A stretch of 33,865 nt of DNA from a virus (IMGVR_UViG_3300006162_000006:1-33865); one strand, 5' to 3'; shown: positions 1 through 8,005, counted from the first letter of the stretch. Notes: generated from the sequence alone by a model not told the origin. Translations and numbers: made by a program.

Positions 1-90
1 TTGCCTTTACAGGTTCTCCTGCTATTGATAATACACCAGTAATATATTATCCAGCGCTTCCTGTAATGGGTCTTGCTAACTATGAATTCG
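1..90. repeat. Terminal direct repeat (left copy), circular assembly overlap
   Basis: Bases 1-90 are identical to 33776-33865. The reading frame that begins at 33400 continues in phase into the ORF ending at 2051 when the two copies are merged, so this is the overlap of a circular (or circularly permuted) assembly opened inside a gene. It is most likely an assembly k-mer overlap; a true 90-bp terminal redundancy cannot be excluded from sequence alone. Confidence 0.95.
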
Positions 91-2051
91 GGCCTATAAA
101 TAATCAGCCCTCATTTGCATGGGATACTCAATTTGCTTATAAGTTTGTAACGAGTCAATGGTTGAGATCTACTGCCGGAATAACGCCAACATGGCATGGC
201 AATGATCTTAATTTCTTCTGGGTAAGTAACTGGTCTGGTATTACAGCCGATCAGGTTGTTATGTTTGTTACCAATTTTCAAGCCACCGTTGGAGTATCGC
301 CCGCTTTAACTGATGATCCAATTTGGGCATATAGCGAACAGTTTGCTGTTCCGGGTTGGCAGCCCTTTTCTTATTCGCCAGACGCTGTTATAAATTTTGA
401 GAATCAGCAGCCGTATACCGTAACGCAAACTAAAACAACCGCTAATTCAGGCGACACTATAACAAGCTTTGTTGAAACAGCACGTATTGTATTACCCTTT
501 AAGGATAGATTGATTCTTCTTAATACTATTGAATCAACTATAACTAATGCAACTCCTTATGATCCGACAAATCATGGAACTCGGATTGCATCTGGCATTA
601 CACCAGCTAAATATAATAGCGGAACAACAACAAATACCTCGTATGTCAATCGTTGCCGTTATAGTATTAATGGTAGCCCTTTTGCTTTAAATGCTTGGCT
701 ACAACCTAAATTTACTGTATGGGATCCTATTGCCGCTAAGGCCCTGCCTTCTAGTGGTGCGGGATATATAGATGCACCAACTGAAGAAGCCATTATTAGT
801 GCTGAGTTTATTAAAGATAGATTAATCGTATATTTCGAACGAAGCACATGGGAACTAGCTTATACGGGCAATCAGATTCTTCCTTTTGTGTGGCAAAAAA
901 TTAACACAGAATTGGGCGCTGAAGGAACTTTTTCCGTTGTGCCCTTTGATAAAGTTGTTCTTGGAATTGGTAATACTGGGGTGCATGCTTGTTCTGGTGC
1001 AAATGTTGAGCGTATAGATAATAAGATACCGGATGAAATATTTGCTATAAAAAATAAAAACGAAGGTGTTAAGCGCGTAGCAGGGGTTCGCGACTATTAC
1101 ACTGAAATGGTTTATTGGACTTTCCCGAGCAATGAAGAAAATCAAAGTGAGAAGTTTCCCAACCAAATATTGGTTTACAACTATAAGACGGGCTCTTGGG
1201 CATTGAATAATGATTGTATTACTACTTGGGGGTATTTTGAGCAGCAGACCGACCAAACATGGCAAGTTATACAAGATACTTGGGAAAACGCTGATTATAC
1301 TTGGAATAGCGGTGTAGTTCAGGCCCAATTTAGGCAAATTATAGCCGGGAATCAAGAAGGTTGGGTTTATATTATTGCTCCCGATGTTGCTAGAAATGCT
1401 GGCGTAATGCAAATTACACAGATTACTTATGCGGCAGGTCCTCCAGTAGTTATAACACTCACTATAATAGATCATACCCTTAACTCGGGTGATTATATTT
1501 ATATAGAAAATGCTCCTAGTGTGCCCAATCTTAATGATAAAATATTCCAAGTTACTTTTGTGACAACAAATACTATTACATTAGTTTTACCTAATCCGAC
1601 AACACCAGGCGGAACCTATGCAGGTGGAGGAACTGCTGCACGCGTATCTAACATCCAGATACAATCAAAACAGCTCAATCCATACGTTTCTAAGGGCAGG
1701 AATGTTTATCTGGCTAAAATAGATTTCTGCGTACAGAGAACTACTGATGGAGAAATTACCGTATACTATTCTGCTTCTAGTTCTGAACTTGATATGGTAG
1801 AAGAAGCAATGAATTCCGATTGCATTTTGGGTAATAGTATTTTAGAAACAAAACCTTATACAGCAATTCCTTTTGAAACTACACAGGTTCGTTTATGGCA
1901 TGTAGTTTACTTTCAGACTGAAGGCGAGTTTATACAATTCTTGTTACAATTTAGTGATGCAGAAATTACTAATCCAGACATCGCCCTTTCAGACTTTCAA
2001 TTAGAAGGTATGATTTGGCATACGATGCCTACAAGTTCAAGGTTGCAATAA
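1..2051 (+). CDS. Tail nozzle/stabilisation-like structural protein, C-terminal 682 codons (gene wraps the window ends)
   Basis: This is the larger part of an 808-aa protein that starts at 33400. The start (MAYDRFLIAPINTG, then a patch ending GRVRKRFG) has the layout of podovirus nozzle or tail-stabilisation proteins (role of T7 gp12 or P22 gp10): an early Leu/Asp-rich strand followed by a basic 'vRKRfG' patch. The body is beta-rich with many Trp/Tyr and no membrane segment. Around window codons 470-530 there is a 'DHTLNSGDYIYIENAP...FQVTFVTTNTITLVLP' stretch resembling the small FCCH-like beta domain repeated in the proteins at 29377 and 31212. The gene sits between a fibre-like gene (32828) and a 184-aa structural gene that overlaps it as TAATG. 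Structural role is fairly sure from context; the exact tail role is inferred. Confidence 0.75.
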   Translation, partial: AFTGSPAIDNTPVIYYPALPVMGLANYEFGPINNQPSFAWDTQFAYKFVTSQWLRSTAGITPTWHGNDLNFFWVSNWSGITADQVVMFVTNFQATVGVSPALTDDPIWAYSEQFAVPGWQPFSYSPDAVINFENQQPYTVTQTKTTANSGDTITSFVETARIVLPFKDRLILLNTIESTITNATPYDPTNHGTRIASGITPAKYNSGTTTNTSYVNRCRYSINGSPFALNAWLQPKFTVWDPIAAKALPSSGAGYIDAPTEEAIISAEFIKDRLIVYFERSTWELAYTGNQILPFVWQKINTELGAEGTFSVVPFDKVVLGIGNTGVHACSGANVERIDNKIPDEIFAIKNKNEGVKRVAGVRDYYTEMVYWTFPSNEENQSEKFPNQILVYNYKTGSWALNNDCITTWGYFEQQTDQTWQVIQDTWENADYTWNSGVVQAQFRQIIAGNQEGWVYIIAPDVARNAGVMQITQITYAAGPPVVITLTIIDHTLNSGDYIYIENAPSVPNLNDKIFQVTFVTTNTITLVLPNPTTPGGTYAGGGTAARVSNIQIQSKQLNPYVSKGRNVYLAKIDFCVQRTTDGEITVYYSASSSELDMVEEAMNSDCILGNSILETKPYTAIPFETTQVRLWHVVYFQTEGEFIQFLLQFSDAEITNPDIALSDFQLEGMIWHTMPTSSRLQ

Positions 2052-2605
2052 TGGCAGAATCTACTTTTAATAATCCATCAAGCTTTGGCGCCTTTGCTCC
2101 CACTACGAACGTCTGGGATGTTGGCGAAATCTATGCAGCTGATATTGATCCTAATATCAAAGAAATTATGGTTCGCCTTTATCAGAATCTTAACTTGATG
2201 AGTATATTACTTAATTTGAAAGAGACAGGATTTTATGACCTTAGTGAGTTTGTTAATGGACAACTATGGTTTCCTAATCCCAAAACAAAAGTAACTAGTT
2301 TCGATACTTCAGATTCAATATATAGACAAGATTATACATTGGTAGTTTATTTTCCTGCATTACCTAATAATACTTTTATTCAAATTGCTCACAACATCAC
2401 TGTTACATCGAGTACTTTTTGGACATACATTGGCGGCGCTGCTACCAATTCTACTACTTTTGCAGGAATATCTTTACCTTATGTTTCACTTGTATTAGCA
2501 GATAATGTACAAGTCGATGTCGACAATACCTATGTAACCATAACTACAGCCGCTGATTATTCAGGTTATTCGGGAGTGGTTGTTTTAAAATATTTACAAA
2601 GTTAG
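2051..2605 (+). CDS. Putative tail/virion structural protein, 184 aa
   Basis: Start chosen at the ATG overlapping the previous stop (TAATG at 2049-2053), giving MAESTFNNPS. An upstream in-frame ATG at 2015 would add 12 residues inside the preceding gene. The protein is beta-rich, without signal peptide or membrane segment, and its second half (roughly residues 85-184) alternates Thr/Val/Tyr as in tail-fibre or tail-knob domains. Tight coupling to the nozzle-like gene and to the ejection-type genes downstream argues for a virion part. I do not recognise the family. Confidence 0.7.
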   Translation: MAESTFNNPSSFGAFAPTTNVWDVGEIYAADIDPNIKEIMVRLYQNLNLMSILLNLKETGFYDLSEFVNGQLWFPNPKTKVTSFDTSDSIYRQDYTLVVYFPALPNNTFIQIAHNITVTSSTFWTYIGGAATNSTTFAGISLPYVSLVLADNVQVDVDNTYVTITTAADYSGYSGVVVLKYLQS

Positions 2606-2613
2606 GAGAGCAA

Positions 2614-3276
2614 ATGGCAAATATATTTAGTGGATCTCCGGCATCTTCACAACAAGTGCCAATTTTAAGTCCACAACAAATGGGTGTTAAAAGTGCTGCA
2701 AGTAATCAAGCTCTTAAAATGCTTCAAGGATTAGGGGGCGGACAATTCGGACAATCGCCAATTGCACAAAATGCACAAAGAAATTTTCAACAAAATACAG
2801 TACCAGGACTTGCAGAAAGGTTTACTTCTCTAGGGCAAGGGGCACAGCGATCAAGTGCATTTCAAGGTGCCTTGGGACAAGCTGGATCAGAATTAAACCA
2901 GAATTTGGCTGGAATGGATCAGCAGCAGATGCTTCAACTTTTACCGTTGCTTCTTCAAAGTTCTTTATCTCCTGAAACACATACTTTTGCTAATGAACCA
3001 CAAGAAGGATTTGGTGAAAAAGCATTATCTTCTATCGGATCTATTTTACCGTTTTTGCCTACAATTATTGGAAGCTTCTTTGGTCCTGGAGGTACAGCAG
3101 CAGGAGCAGCGGGAAGTGCAGGCATATCAGGATTAATGGAACTGTTTAAAAATCTATTTAGCAAGGGGCAAACAAATTCATCAGGACAAGCTCGAGCTTC
3201 AATGCAAAACCAACAACAAATACCAATGCTGCCCAATTATAATGCATTAATATCTAATGTTACCGGAGGAAGATAA
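2614..3276 (+). CDS. Putative internal virion (ejection) protein, 220 aa
   Basis: The ribosome binding site AGGAG precedes the ATG by a few bases. The N-terminal half is rich in Gln/Ser/Gly and helical, with a segment 'NFQQNTVPGLAERFTSLGQGAQRSSAF' like small podovirus internal proteins (split here only for display: NFQQNTVPGLAERF, then TSLGQGAQRSSAF). Residues about 140-172 form a hydrophobic Gly/Ala-rich stretch (LPFLPTIIGSFFGPGG, then AAGAAGSAG) that could insert into a membrane. This composition, the position after the tail genes and the overlap with a coiled-coil gene fit DNA-ejection proteins such as those of P22-like phages. No enzymatic motif is seen. Confidence 0.65.
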   Translation: MANIFSGSPASSQQVPILSPQQMGVKSAASNQALKMLQGLGGGQFGQSPIAQNAQRNFQQNTVPGLAERFTSLGQGAQRSSAFQGALGQAGSELNQNLAGMDQQQMLQLLPLLLQSSLSPETHTFANEPQEGFGEKALSSIGSILPFLPTIIGSFFGPGGTAAGAAGSAGISGLMELFKNLFSKGQTNSSGQARASMQNQQQIPMLPNYNALISNVTGGR

Positions 3277-4316
3277 TGTCAGTATCAGTAACAAATAAAC
3301 CATCCCTTGGCGGATCATTTGGACAAGCATTCGGTTCAGGATTACAAGCTTTGGCAAATCAAAAAATACAGCAAATACAGCAACGAAATCAAATGGGAGA
3401 ATTATCTAAAGCTTTACAGGGACAAGGATATTCACCTCAAGAAGCACAGTCATTTTCACAATTGCCGCCTGAATTGCAAAAAATTGCTTTTAAAGAAAAA
3501 CAACAACTTCCTGGAAGACAAGCTTATGCACAAGCATTGGGGCTTGGTGGAGAACAAAATACCCAACAAGAAGGATTTCAAAATCCGGGATTACTAGCGG
3601 GACTTAATGAAAAGCAAGCTTCTGAAATAGCTAAAATGCGACAAAAAGAGGCGCATTATGATAGGAAAGAACGCGCTGAAGCATTCAAGCAAACCAAGGC
3701 TGAACGTAAAGAGTTTATTGATAAAGCTAAAGCTGGAAAACAGAATCTTCAGGATCTCAATAGATTAGAAGAACTTGAAAAAGAAGGTTTAGCTTCACCT
3801 GGCTATACTGAATTTTTAAAAAATTCTGGGTTTGATATACCCACACTTCAAGGAGCTTCAACCGAAGAATTCAATAAAATTGCAGCTAACTTTATAAAGA
3901 ACGCTAGAACTTATTTTGGATCTCGTATTTCTAATTTTGAACTTGAATCCTTTCTTAAAACAATTCCCAATTTGTCACAAAGTCCAGAAGGAAGAAAGCG
4001 AGTTATATCTAATTTGAAAAGTATTGCACGATTAGAAGTTGAAGCAGGTAAGGCTGCACGAGAAATTATCGATAAGCATAAAGGCATACCCCCGCTTGAT
4101 CTTATGGAACGAGTAGAAAAAAAGCTTGATAAAAAAGCTGACAAGCTAGCAAAAAAATTTAAAGAAGATCTAGCTAAGTCTGTTCCAGAAAGACAAAATC
4201 CTTTAGCTACTGTTGCTCAATCACTTCTTGGAAGTGTTGTTGGTGCACCGGGAAAATTGTTGGGGGGCATTGGTAGCGCCTTAAGTAAACTTGGCGGAAT
4301 AGTTCCACCAGTTTAA
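3276..4316 (+). CDS. Putative internal virion/ejection protein with coiled coil, 346 aa
   Basis: Starts at the ATG that overlaps the stop of the previous gene (TAATG). The N-terminus is Gly/Ala/Gln-rich ('GGSFGQAFGSGLQALANQ'), the middle (about 110-170 and 255-300) is strongly charged and helical with Lys/Glu/Ala heptads, and the last 35 residues are Gly/Leu/Val-rich (LLGSVVGAPGKLLGGIGSAL), a possible membrane-active tail. The pairing with the 220-aa protein and the lack of catalytic motifs fit a DNA-ejection component. A long helical protein could also be a tail-length or scaffold-type factor, but scaffold candidates are at 24116. Confidence 0.6.
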   Translation: MSVSVTNKPSLGGSFGQAFGSGLQALANQKIQQIQQRNQMGELSKALQGQGYSPQEAQSFSQLPPELQKIAFKEKQQLPGRQAYAQALGLGGEQNTQQEGFQNPGLLAGLNEKQASEIAKMRQKEAHYDRKERAEAFKQTKAERKEFIDKAKAGKQNLQDLNRLEELEKEGLASPGYTEFLKNSGFDIPTLQGASTEEFNKIAANFIKNARTYFGSRISNFELESFLKTIPNLSQSPEGRKRVISNLKSIARLEVEAGKAAREIIDKHKGIPPLDLMERVEKKLDKKADKLAKKFKEDLAKSVPERQNPLATVAQSLLGSVVGAPGKLLGGIGSALSKLGGIVPPV

Positions 4317-4335
4317 TCTAAAATTCTCCATTTGT

Positions 4336-4359
4336 GGTGGATTAGCAAAATGATCCACC
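4336..4359 (+). terminator. Stem-loop after the ejection-protein gene, possible weak terminator
   Basis: GGTGGAT (4336-4342) can pair with ATCCACC (4353-4359) across a 10-nt loop, 20 nt after the stop of the 346-aa gene. No clear U tract follows, so it may be an RNA-stability hairpin. GATCCACC occurs again at 4376-4383. Confidence 0.35.
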
Positions 4360-4441
4360 CTATTGGATTTAGAAAGATCCACCAGAAAAACATATAAAAT
4401 AATAATCTTCTTAATTTCATGATAACTCCATTTGTTATTTA

Positions 4442-4609
4442 TTAAATTCCGTATTCTTTATCTTTTTTGATCCGTTCTTGAATTGCCCACAAAATATATT
4501 TCTTCATGGTCATGTTATAAATACCGGCTTGATTTTTAATCAAATTATGCGTTTCAAGATCAGTATCAACTATTATTCTTTTTAAGATTTTTTTATCTGC
4601 TATTTTCAT
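4442..4609 (-). CDS. Small ribbon-helix-helix (CopG/Arc-type) DNA-binding protein, 55 aa
   Basis: A 55-codon gene on the opposite strand to its neighbours, starting ATG at 4609 with AGGGG just upstream and ending TAA TAA. The sequence reads MKIADKKILKRIIVDTDLET, followed by a helix, 'GIYNMTMKKYILWAI' and a charged tail. A short beta strand (RIIVDTD) followed by two helices is the plan of ribbon-helix-helix repressors, where the strand of a dimer reads the major groove. It has its own near-consensus promoter with a 14-bp palindrome over the -10 box, as expected for autorepression. Its isolation between ejection and fibre genes suggests a regulator of a phage or superinfection state; targets are unknown. 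Confidence 0.7.
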   Translation of the reverse strand: MKIADKKILKRIIVDTDLETHNLIKNQAGIYNMTMKKYILWAIQERIKKDKEYGI

Positions 4610-4628
4610 TCAACCCCTAATGTATATA

Positions 4629-4663
4629 TGTATAATTATACACAGTTTGCTTTATTAATTCAA
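4629..4663 (-). promoter_or_regulatory. Promoter and palindromic operator of the RHH gene
   Basis: Read leftward: -35 TTGAAT (4658-4663), 17-bp spacer, -10 TATAAT (4635-4640). The -10 lies within the perfect 14-bp palindrome TGTATAATTATACA (4629-4642), a plausible operator for the RHH protein encoded immediately downstream. The core GTATAATTATACAC recurs exactly at 28566-28579 over the -10 of the intron endonuclease promoter. Confidence 0.7.
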
Positions 4664-4710
4664 CTATGTTTTGATTACTGCGACATAAAAATTTTAACAG
4701 AGGAGATAGT

Positions 4711-5751
4711 ATGTCCTTAATTCCATTTAATCAGTCCGCGTATGGATTAACTCAAGCGCTGATTAATATTCCCCAAGCGCCTATTGTAGCTAATAGAGCC
4801 CCAACAGCGGCCGACAAGGCTCAAATAGGTACAACGTGGATTAATTTGCCATCAAATGATTATTATGTTTTAACAAGCATCGTTAATAATTTGGCCAATT
4901 GGCAACTTCTTGCTACAGGAACGGGCGCACTTGATCAATTAACATCAAATTCAGGTGTTGCTTTAGCTGCAGCGGGAAATATAAATGTTGTCGGAGGCGG
5001 TTCTACTAATATTACCACCTCTGCTTCCGGTAGTACTTTAACTGTCGCCGTTATAAGCTCGCCATCATTTGCCGGAACAGTAACTGCGGCAACAGGATTT
5101 ACTGCAACTACAGGAAATATAACAGCATCGACGGGTAATTTTGTTGCGACATTGGGTGGTATTAATGTAGCTACAACTGTCGTTGCGGGTACTGGTATAA
5201 CTGCCACTACAGGAAATATAACTGCTTCGACTGGTAATATTGTGGCCACATCAGGATCGGTTTCTGCTAATACTACGGTAACAGCTGGAACAACCGTAAC
5301 TGCAGGCACCGGCATCACAGTTTCTGCATTTAGTGCGGGAGCTATTGTTGCTGATAATAGTGGTGTATTTAGCTCAATTCCGGGAACTGCGGGCCAAGTA
5401 CTGACAAGTAATGGTGCTGGTGTTGCACCTAGTTTTCAGACCATTGGTGGCGGAGCAGCAACCCTTACGATCATTCAAACCGCAACCACTCCTTATGTTG
5501 CCACAGGTACCGATACATTTATTGCGATTGATTGCTCTGGTGGTGCTATTACGGTTGAATTGCCCGATGCTCCAGTAATGGGAAGAATATTTGTTGTAAA
5601 AGATTACACAGGAAATTCTGCAACAAATAATATCACGGTTACGACGGTCACTGGCGCAGTATTAATTGATGCAAGCACAACTTATTTACTTACTACAAAT
5701 TATGAATCAGTGCAGCTTATTTTTGATGGCACACAATACGAAGTTTATTAA
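4711..5751 (+). CDS. Tail fibre protein with N-terminal anchor module, 346 aa
   Basis: GAGGAG lies upstream of the ATG. Residues 1-69 (MSLIPFNQSAYGLTQALINI to about 'NWQLLATG') match the stand-alone 68-aa protein at 6877 and, more loosely, the start of the protein at 10333, so this is probably the module that attaches fibres to the virion. Residues about 75-235 are low-complexity Thr/Ala/Gly/Val with repeats of the form 'GITATTGNITASTGN-VAT', typical of trimeric fibre shafts. The C-terminal 100 residues (from 'TLTIIQTATTPYVATG' to the final EVY) form a compact beta domain, probably a receptor-contact tip. First of a run of fibre genes; nothing suggests an enzymatic depolymerase. Confidence 0.75.
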   Translation: MSLIPFNQSAYGLTQALINIPQAPIVANRAPTAADKAQIGTTWINLPSNDYYVLTSIVNNLANWQLLATGTGALDQLTSNSGVALAAAGNINVVGGGSTNITTSASGSTLTVAVISSPSFAGTVTAATGFTATTGNITASTGNFVATLGGINVATTVVAGTGITATTGNITASTGNIVATSGSVSANTTVTAGTTVTAGTGITVSAFSAGAIVADNSGVFSSIPGTAGQVLTSNGAGVAPSFQTIGGGAATLTIIQTATTPYVATGTDTFIAIDCSGGAITVELPDAPVMGRIFVVKDYTGNSATNNITVTTVTGAVLIDASTTYLLTTNYESVQLIFDGTQYEVY

Positions 5752-5762
5752 GGAGAATTATA

Positions 5763-6776
5763 ATGGCTTATATGGGCATAGGAATCGCAAATTCTGCACT
5801 AGTGAGTGATGGAAGTTCAAATTCTTTTAGTAGCTCACCAACGATGGGTGGAGATTTTACCGTAGATGGCAATCTGAATTTAACTTCTAATGGCCAAATA
5901 GTTATTGCATCAAATCGTTGTGTTTATGGAATAAACAATGGCGGATCTTTCAACGGTAACTTTTATGCCGGAATAAATGCTGGCCCCGGAACAATAGGTA
6001 GTGGTGCCTTTATTGTTAATAATACTGCTGTAGGTGTTAATGCATTAGGTACTCCTGGACCTTATACTCATAATTTTTTATATAATACGGCACTAGGTTA
6101 TGGTGCTGGTGGAAATATGGCTGCCGGTATTGTTAATTTCTTTGGCGGTTATAATGCTGGGCTCAATGTTGGAAGCGGAAGTCCTGCATCTGGCGCAACT
6201 GCAAACGTCGCTATTGGATCTGATCCTACGGGACCAAATGGTGCATTGCAAAATTTGCTTACCGGCTCTTACAATACGGCAATTGGTGTTGGTTCAGCAG
6301 GCGCTGCTGGTATTAGCTATACTGGTGCAGAAACTCTCAATATTTTAATTGCCAATACGGGCGTTACTGGAGAAAGTCAGGTCACTAGAATAGGATCAGA
6401 TCAAACTACCTGTTATATTGCTGGTATTGCGGGAGTAACTGTTGCTTCTAGTGCTGCAGTATTAATTAACACCTCAACGGGCCAATTGGGAACAGTCGTC
6501 TCTTCATTACGTTATAAAGAAAATGTACAAGACATGGCAGATTCTAGTAACGCGGTTATGAATTTAAGACCTGTTAATTTTAATTTTAAAGCTGATAAGA
6601 CAAAAGAAAAACAATATGGGCTTATTGCAGAAGAAGTTAACGATATATTTCCTGATCTTGTACTTTATAATAATGAAGGCATGCCAGAATCCGTTAAATA
6701 CCATGAATTGCCAATACTGCTTCTTAATGAAATTAAAAAATTGGCCAAGCGTATTGAACAGCTTGAAAAAAATTAA
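5763..6776 (+). CDS. Tail fibre/adhesin with C-terminal peptidase S74 intramolecular chaperone, 337 aa
   Basis: AAGGAGAATTATA precedes the ATG. Residues about 70-190 carry repeats of the kind NTAVGVNALG, NTALGYGAG and NTAIGVGSAG, as in YadA-like trimeric beta-roll heads. Residues about 190-245 contain the 'RIGSDQTTCYIAGI ... GQLGT' module also found in the fibres at 8014 and 10333. From Ser247/248 the sequence turns into 'SLRYKENV' followed by about 85 residues ending in a helix (NEIKKLAKRIEQLEKN). That is the chaperone-of-endosialidase (peptidase S74) domain, which assists trimer folding and then cuts itself off at a Ser of this motif. The only S74-bearing fibre in the window. Confidence 0.85.
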   Translation: MAYMGIGIANSALVSDGSSNSFSSSPTMGGDFTVDGNLNLTSNGQIVIASNRCVYGINNGGSFNGNFYAGINAGPGTIGSGAFIVNNTAVGVNALGTPGPYTHNFLYNTALGYGAGGNMAAGIVNFFGGYNAGLNVGSGSPASGATANVAIGSDPTGPNGALQNLLTGSYNTAIGVGSAGAAGISYTGAETLNILIANTGVTGESQVTRIGSDQTTCYIAGIAGVTVASSAAVLINTSTGQLGTVVSSLRYKENVQDMADSSNAVMNLRPVNFNFKADKTKEKQYGLIAEEVNDIFPDLVLYNNEGMPESVKYHELPILLLNEIKKLAKRIEQLEKN

Positions 6777-6854
6777 CCGAGGCTTCATTACAGTGCATTC
6801 TTGCACTACTTAATTCCTTTTTTCCTCGGTGCTAGTTTTATGCTAGTATCGAGG
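6776..6854 (+). promoter_or_regulatory. Intergenic RNA structure with two mutually exclusive hairpins
   Basis: ACCGAGG (6776-6782) can pair with CCTCGGT (6824-6830), enclosing an AGTGCA-TTCT-TGCACT hairpin (6792-6807). The same CCTCG can instead pair with CGAGG (6850-6854), extended inward by CTAG/CTAG. The two pairings exclude each other, as in attenuators. No U tract follows, so termination is not established. Confidence 0.4.
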
Positions 6855-6876
6855 AAAAATATAACGAGAGGACATA

Positions 6877-7083
6877 ATGTCAGCAAAACAATTAACACAA
6901 GTAAGTTATGGTTTATCACAACCCCTTATAAATCAATCACCGCAGCCAATAGCAAGCAAAAGAAACCCAACAGGCGATGATAAAGCAATGATTGGTACCT
7001 TGTGGGTAAATAGCAGTAATAATACTGCTTATATAATCACAAGCATCGTTGCTAACGTAGCCAATTGGGCTTTAATAACATAG
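6877..7083 (+). CDS. Free-standing fibre anchor-module protein, 68 aa
   Basis: GAGAGGACATA precedes the ATG. The whole protein is the N-terminal module of the fibre at 4711. Matches include 'YGLSQPLIN' against 'YGLTQALIN', 'RNPTGDDKAMIGTLWVN' against 'RAPTAADKAQIGTTWIN' and 'ITSIVANVANWALI' against 'LTSIVNNLANWQLL'. It therefore lacks any shaft or tip. It could cap unoccupied attachment sites, act as a chaperone or adaptor for fibre attachment, or be the remainder of a fibre gene that lost its shaft. The intact start signal and conserved sequence argue against decay. Confidence 0.75.
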   Translation: MSAKQLTQVSYGLSQPLINQSPQPIASKRNPTGDDKAMIGTLWVNSSNNTAYIITSIVANVANWALIT

Positions 7084-7112
7084 ATACTAACATCCAAAAG
7101 AAAGGAATCATT

Positions 7113-7301
7113 ATGGATATTCATTCACAAGTAGTCATCGAAATAAAAAAAGATGACCATGTTTTCAGATTTTCTATGCCACTAGGCTCTCCTTTTGGAA
7201 AGGCATATGATGCTGCATATGAAGTCTTACAACATATTGTAGACCTATCAAAAAAAGCAGCAGAGCAGGCAAAACAAGCTGATTCTACTGCAACAAACTA
7301 A
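7113..7301 (+). CDS. Small conserved-looking phage protein of unknown function, 62 aa
   Basis: Start chosen at ATG 7113 (MDIHSQVVIEIKKD) because AAAGGAA lies 6-7 nt upstream; an upstream in-frame ATG at 7065 is inside the preceding gene. The first 35 residues look like beta strands, and the last 35 (DAAYEVLQHIVDLSKKAAEQ and on) form an amphipathic helix. No membrane segment or known motif. It lies within the fibre cluster and may be a fibre chaperone or accessory subunit, but that is only context. Confidence 0.6.
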   Translation: MDIHSQVVIEIKKDDHVFRFSMPLGSPFGKAYDAAYEVLQHIVDLSKKAAEQAKQADSTATN

Positions 7302-7316
7302 GTTAGGAGAGTGGTA

Positions 7317-7658
7317 ATGGCTGTAAAAAATATTATTCAAGCTGTTCCTATGGCAACATTTAATTCAGCTTCGCTTACGACAAGCTATCAGCCCGTTATT
7401 ACCGGCGGACTTGCCAAGCCTTGCTTTATTTTAAGAATAACCAACCAATCTAATAAAGATGTAACCATAAGCTATGATGGAACAAATGACGCCGACTATA
7501 TATTTTCTAACACTGCAAATAATATTCCTGCTATCTATAGTATTCAGCCGAATACTAGTGTCGCGCTTTGGCCTCAGGGACAACAGATTTACGTAAAAGG
7601 AGCTGCGGGAACCGGCTCAATATTTATATCTGGTTATTATCAACCGCAGGGGGCCTAA
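7317..7658 (+). CDS. Putative tail-associated beta-domain protein, 113 aa
   Basis: Start chosen at ATG 7317, 7 nt after AGGAG; a GTG at 7311 is too close to that site. An all-beta protein (segments FILRITNQSNKDVTISYDG, and QIYVKGAAGTGSIFISGYYQ near the end). It is followed by an overlapping gene (TAATG) whose product has the same size and a similar ending (RFYVKEIGIPSTGTVYISSF), so the two look like distant paralogues forming a pair. Position among fibre genes suggests a fibre-base or tail-decoration role; no family recognised. Confidence 0.65.
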   Translation: MAVKNIIQAVPMATFNSASLTTSYQPVITGGLAKPCFILRITNQSNKDVTISYDGTNDADYIFSNTANNIPAIYSIQPNTSVALWPQGQQIYVKGAAGTGSIFISGYYQPQGA

Positions 7659-8005
7659 TGAGCATTTCTACGCTTTCCATTAGAATGATAGCAGAGCCTC
7701 AAAGATCGTTATCCTACGGGTCGATTTCGGGTGCGTATATGGGTATTGGAACACCACTGGCTTTCCCCTCACGGCTTTTATGGGTTATTAACTTTACAGA
7801 TGCATTATTACAATTTTCATTGGATGGTATAACGGATCATTTTGTTTTGCCGCCACAAAGTAATTTTGTATTTGATGTAACCACTAACACTCCCCAAACG
7901 TTGGGCTGCTATATTGGTGTTGGTACAAGATTTTATGTAAAAGAAATTGGCATTCCGAGCACCGGAACGGTCTATATTTCATCGTTTTATGGTGCAACGT
8001 ATTAG
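7658..8005 (+). CDS. Putative tail-associated beta-domain protein, paralogue of the previous gene, 115 aa
   Basis: Start at the ATG that overlaps the stop of the preceding gene (TAATG); a longer frame from 7568 runs inside that gene and is not credible. The product (MSISTLSIRMIAEPQRSL and on) is all-beta, with a hydrophobic core segment LLWVINFTDALLQFSLDG aligned to FILRITNQSNKDVTISYDG of its neighbour and the shared ending 'YVK..G....TGTVYIS.FY'. The coupled expression of two related small beta proteins suggests a hetero-oligomer, possibly at the tail-fibre junction. Confidence 0.65.
   Translation: MSISTLSIRMIAEPQRSLSYGSISGAYMGIGTPLAFPSRLLWVINFTDALLQFSLDGITDHFVLPPQSNFVFDVTTNTPQTLGCYIGVGTRFYVKEIGIPSTGTVYISSFYGATY

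Noticed and set aside
855-1550. 231-codon minus-strand frame
   Set aside because: Lies wholly inside the nozzle-like gene on the other strand, with biased composition and no start signal; a shadow frame.
4935-5318. 127-codon minus-strand Val/Pro-rich frame and similar frames opposite other fibre genes (7884-8288, 8418-8750, 10719-10958)
   Set aside because: They mirror the repetitive Thr/Ala/Gly coding of fibre genes on the other strand and lack start signals.
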